Program-made: the position numbers and the translations under genes
Shown: in pieces, positions 6,047 to 7,704 of the stretch
Position numbering within the stretch: position 1 is the stretch's first letter
Layout: each line of letters starts with the position of its first letter
The notes under the pieces: generated by a model
Database searches by the model: none
Told to the model about the DNA's origin: nothing
Seen by the model: the letters and a program-made list of their open reading frames with translations, nothing else
Assembly (NCBI GenBank): GCA_002385675.1
Contig: DGDY01000210.1
Location: forward strand, 1 to 7,704
Length of the DNA stretch: 7,704 bases
Direction: 5' to 3'
Source of the DNA: Anaerolineales bacterium UBA3940
GTDB taxonomy: Bacteria; Chloroflexota; Anaerolineae; Aggregatilineales; UBA3940

Positions 6047-7168
6047 ATGACCGTTAGCGACAGTCGAATCCGCGTCCTGCTGACCGTTCCACACCTGAAC
6101 AGTACGGCGAGCCCATATCGCGAAATGATAGCTATAGCCAAATATCTGCCTCAGGACGAGTTTTCGCTCACGATCTGCTCACTGCGAAAGAACGGCATTT
6201 CAGAGACGGGGCCAGTTCTCGACACAATGAACATTCCATACTTCGTCGCTCGATTCCGACCGAGAGGTTACACGCTAAAGCAGATTCGGCAGAGCTTAGC
6301 CGATCAAGCACTAATCAATCAGTCCGGCCCATTCGACATTCAACACTCGCTCGACTTTACATCGTCCCCCTTTGAAGCACTCTTAGCGCGTTTTCATCGG
6401 CGTGTATTTGTATACAGTCAGCGCAATCTGAACCCAAATGGCCACAAACAAGCGCTCAGAATCAAGGCAACCGCAACTCACCGTATCATCGCTGTTTCGA
6501 AAGCGGTAGAAGCTTTCCTGCACTCTCATGGCGTAACGTCGAGCAAGATACAACATGTTCCCTTAGGCATAGACTTATCCACTATGACCTACGGAACTGA
6601 GAAGGCTGACAAACCAACCCGCCGCGTTCTTAGTGTTGGGCATATTGTTAGCCTCAAGCGACAGGAAGTTGCAATTCGTGCAGTAGCACTGTTAGCCAAC
6701 ACGATGCCGAATATTCGGCTGGACATTGCCGGAGCGGTAACCGATCAGCGCTACTATGAAGAATTGCAGAGTCTGGTGCGTGAAACTGGACTATCGGAGC
6801 GTGTGCGCTTTCTCGGTCTGCGTGACGATGTGCCCGACCTAATGCGACAAGCGGATGTGCTGGTCCTATGCTCCGAGTCGGAAGCTTTTGGTTGGGTAAT
6901 TCTGGAAGCAATGTCAGTTGGGCTTCCGGCCGTAGCTTCAGCCGTAGACGGCCCCAAGACCATTATTGATGATGGTTGTAATGGGCTTCTCGTTCCGGTT
7001 GGGGATGTTGAAGGGTACGCGCAGGCCATCAGCAGCGTCCTCACGAACTCAGCGCTGGCCGCAGAGCTGGCGACAAACGGGCGCCGGCTTGTCGAGGAAC
7101 GGTACTCCGCCGAGCGCATGGTTCAGCAAATTGCGGATTTGTACCGCGATGTAGTGCAACAACGCTAG
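6047..7168 (+). CDS. GT4-family glycosyltransferase
   Basis: Complete retaining GT-B glycosyltransferase of family GT4, 373 residues, a normal length, probably acting at the cytoplasmic face of the membrane. The N-terminal domain opens with IRVLLTVPHLNSTASPY (residues 8-24) and ends with the linker IIAVSKAVEAFL and the VPLGIDLS turn. The donor domain begins at RRVLSVGHIVSLKRQE: His199 takes the place of the usual Arg in the G-R-L motif, while Lys204 is kept. It continues with RVRFLGLRDDVPDLMRQADV and the E279-x7-E287 motif in SEAFGWVILEAMSVG, then DGPKTIIDDGCNGLLVP. The start is supported by GAGGA 7 bases upstream. The gene is AT-richer than most of the window and uses TTA leucine codons and other A/T-ending codons freely, which suggests a separate origin. 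Its stop is shared in a CTAG with the convergent gene. Sugar specificity is not readable. Confidence 0.9.
   Translation: MTVSDSRIRVLLTVPHLNSTASPYREMIAIAKYLPQDEFSLTICSLRKNGISETGPVLDTMNIPYFVARFRPRGYTLKQIRQSLADQALINQSGPFDIQHSLDFTSSPFEALLARFHRRVFVYSQRNLNPNGHKQALRIKATATHRIIAVSKAVEAFLHSHGVTSSKIQHVPLGIDLSTMTYGTEKADKPTRRVLSVGHIVSLKRQEVAIRAVALLANTMPNIRLDIAGAVTDQRYYEELQSLVRETGLSERVRFLGLRDDVPDLMRQADVLVLCSESEAFGWVILEAMSVGLPAVASAVDGPKTIIDDGCNGLLVPVGDVEGYAQAISSVLTNSALAAELATNGRRLVEERYSAERMVQQIADLYRDVVQQR
7165..7168. other. Shared CTAG holding stop codons of two convergent genes
   Basis: The palindrome CTAG gives TAG at 7166-7168 for the + strand GT4 gene and TAG, read on the - strand from 7167 to 7165, for the phosphoglycosyl transferase. 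The two genes therefore meet tail to tail with a 4-base overlap and no room for an intergenic terminator. Confidence 0.95.
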
Positions 7169-7704
7169 CCCCACAACGCCGCGACCGTCCGCACGATCAG
7201 CCCCACATCCCGCAGCAGGGATGCATTCTGCACGTACTCCAGGTCCAGCGCGAGCTTGGCAGGCATAATCTGCTGCACGTACGCGGTCTCCCAGTCCGCG
7301 CCGCTCAGGGCTGCTTCCTCGTCGCGGAAGCGCACCGACGCCGGGCTCGTCAGCCCCGGGCGGATGCTCAGGATCTGCGCGCGCTGCTCGGGCGTGTACA
7401 GCGCCACATAGCGCGGGTCCTCCGGACGCGGCCCCACAATGCTCATCTCCCCGCGCAGCACGTTGACAAGCTGCGGCAGTTCATCGAGCTTCGTGCGCCG
7501 CAGCAGCCGCCCCACCCGCGTCACCCGGCTGTCGTCCGCCACCGTGATCCCCGGCCCGGCCCGGTCCGCCCCCGTGACCATTGTGCGGAACTTCCAGATG
7601 TAAAACTCCCGGCCATACCGCCCCATCCGCCGCCCCCGATACAGCACCGGGCCCGGCGAGTCGAGCCTGACGGCGACGGCAATCGCCACGAGCAGCGGGG
7701 AGAG
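7165..7704 (-). CDS. Polyprenyl-phosphate phosphoglycosyl transferase (bacterial sugar transferase), 5' end outside window
   Basis: C-terminal catalytic part of a monotopic phosphoglycosyl transferase of the bacterial sugar transferase family (WcaJ, WbaP and PglC type). It transfers a sugar-1-phosphate from a nucleotide sugar to undecaprenyl phosphate, the first step of glycan assembly at the inner membrane face. The frame is open to the window edge: codons before the GTG at 7689 read LSPLL and continue the reentrant membrane helix (SPLLVAIAVAVRLDSPGPV), so that GTG is internal. Numbering from it, the fragment shows LDSPGPVLYRGRRMGR (9-24), FYIWKFRTM (29-37), the catalytic Asp69-Glu70 in TKLDELPQL, MSIVGPRPE (82-90), and PGLTSPASVRFRDEE, all typical. 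About 180 residues are visible. Whether the missing part includes the extra N-terminal membrane domain of WcaJ-like enzymes cannot be seen. It runs against the other genes, so it has its own promoter outside the window. Confidence 0.92.
   Translation of the reverse strand, partial: LSPLLVAIAVAVRLDSPGPVLYRGRRMGRYGREFYIWKFRTMVTGADRAGPGITVADDSRVTRVGRLLRRTKLDELPQLVNVLRGEMSIVGPRPEDPRYVALYTPEQRAQILSIRPGLTSPASVRFRDEEAALSGADWETAYVQQIMPAKLALDLEYVQNASLLRDVGLIVRTVAALWG

Noticed and set aside
5673..6050. Open + strand frame overlapping the end of the GT-C gene and touching the start of the second GT4 gene by ATGA
   Set aside because: Nearly 300 bases lie inside the GT-C gene in another frame, the translation resembles no family, and the second GT4 gene already has a good ribosome site of its own. 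The ATGA overlap looks like chance.
1..7704. Search for mobile elements, direct-repeat arrays, tRNA genes and riboswitches
   Set aside because: I saw no transposase or integrase motifs, no regularly spaced repeats and no cloverleaf sequence; nearly all bases are taken by recognisable coding genes.

Overview
The window is a stretch of a bacterial surface-polysaccharide (exopolysaccharide, capsule or O-antigen-like) biosynthesis locus. It is densely coding: eight protein genes, two of them cut by the window edges, and no RNA gene, insertion sequence, CRISPR array or gap over 300 bases. The moderate-to-high GC content, the compact operon with 4-base overlaps, and the mix of families suggest a GC-rich environmental bacterium. 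Resemblance of several proteins to those I associate with Chloroflexota is a tentative impression only; the sequence contains no phylogenetic marker.

Layout. Bases 2-3955 plus the following methyltransferase form a translationally coupled block on the + strand: a GT4 glycosyltransferase (5' end outside the window), a CapK/PaaK-like adenylate-forming enzyme, a GNAT acyltransferase, an ExoA-like GT2 glycosyltransferase with a C-terminal membrane region, and a SAM-dependent methyltransferase. Every junction in this block is a 4-base stop/start overlap (ATGA three times, GTGA once). Two further + strand genes follow with short spacers and their own Shine-Dalgarno-like sequences: a polytopic GT-C (GT39/ArnT-like) membrane glycosyltransferase and a second GT4 glycosyltransferase. 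The last gene lies on the - strand and converges on them: the C-terminal part of a polyprenyl-phosphate phosphoglycosyl transferase, whose stop codon overlaps that of the second GT4 gene inside one CTAG.

How the genes may work together (inference from families). The phosphoglycosyl transferase would load the first sugar phosphate on undecaprenyl phosphate. The two GT4 enzymes and the GT2 enzyme would extend the chain at the cytoplasmic face. The CapK-like ligase, GNAT protein and methyltransferase would make or attach non-sugar decorations such as acyl or methyl groups. The GT-C enzyme would add a residue from a lipid-linked donor on the outer face of the membrane. No flippase, polymerase, ABC exporter or chain-length regulator is present in this window.

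Nothing here is clearly a new kind of system. The parts most worth a second look are the adjacent CapK-like ligase and GNAT pair, the gene-by-gene changes in base composition inside a coupled operon, and the fused tail-to-tail stop codons.
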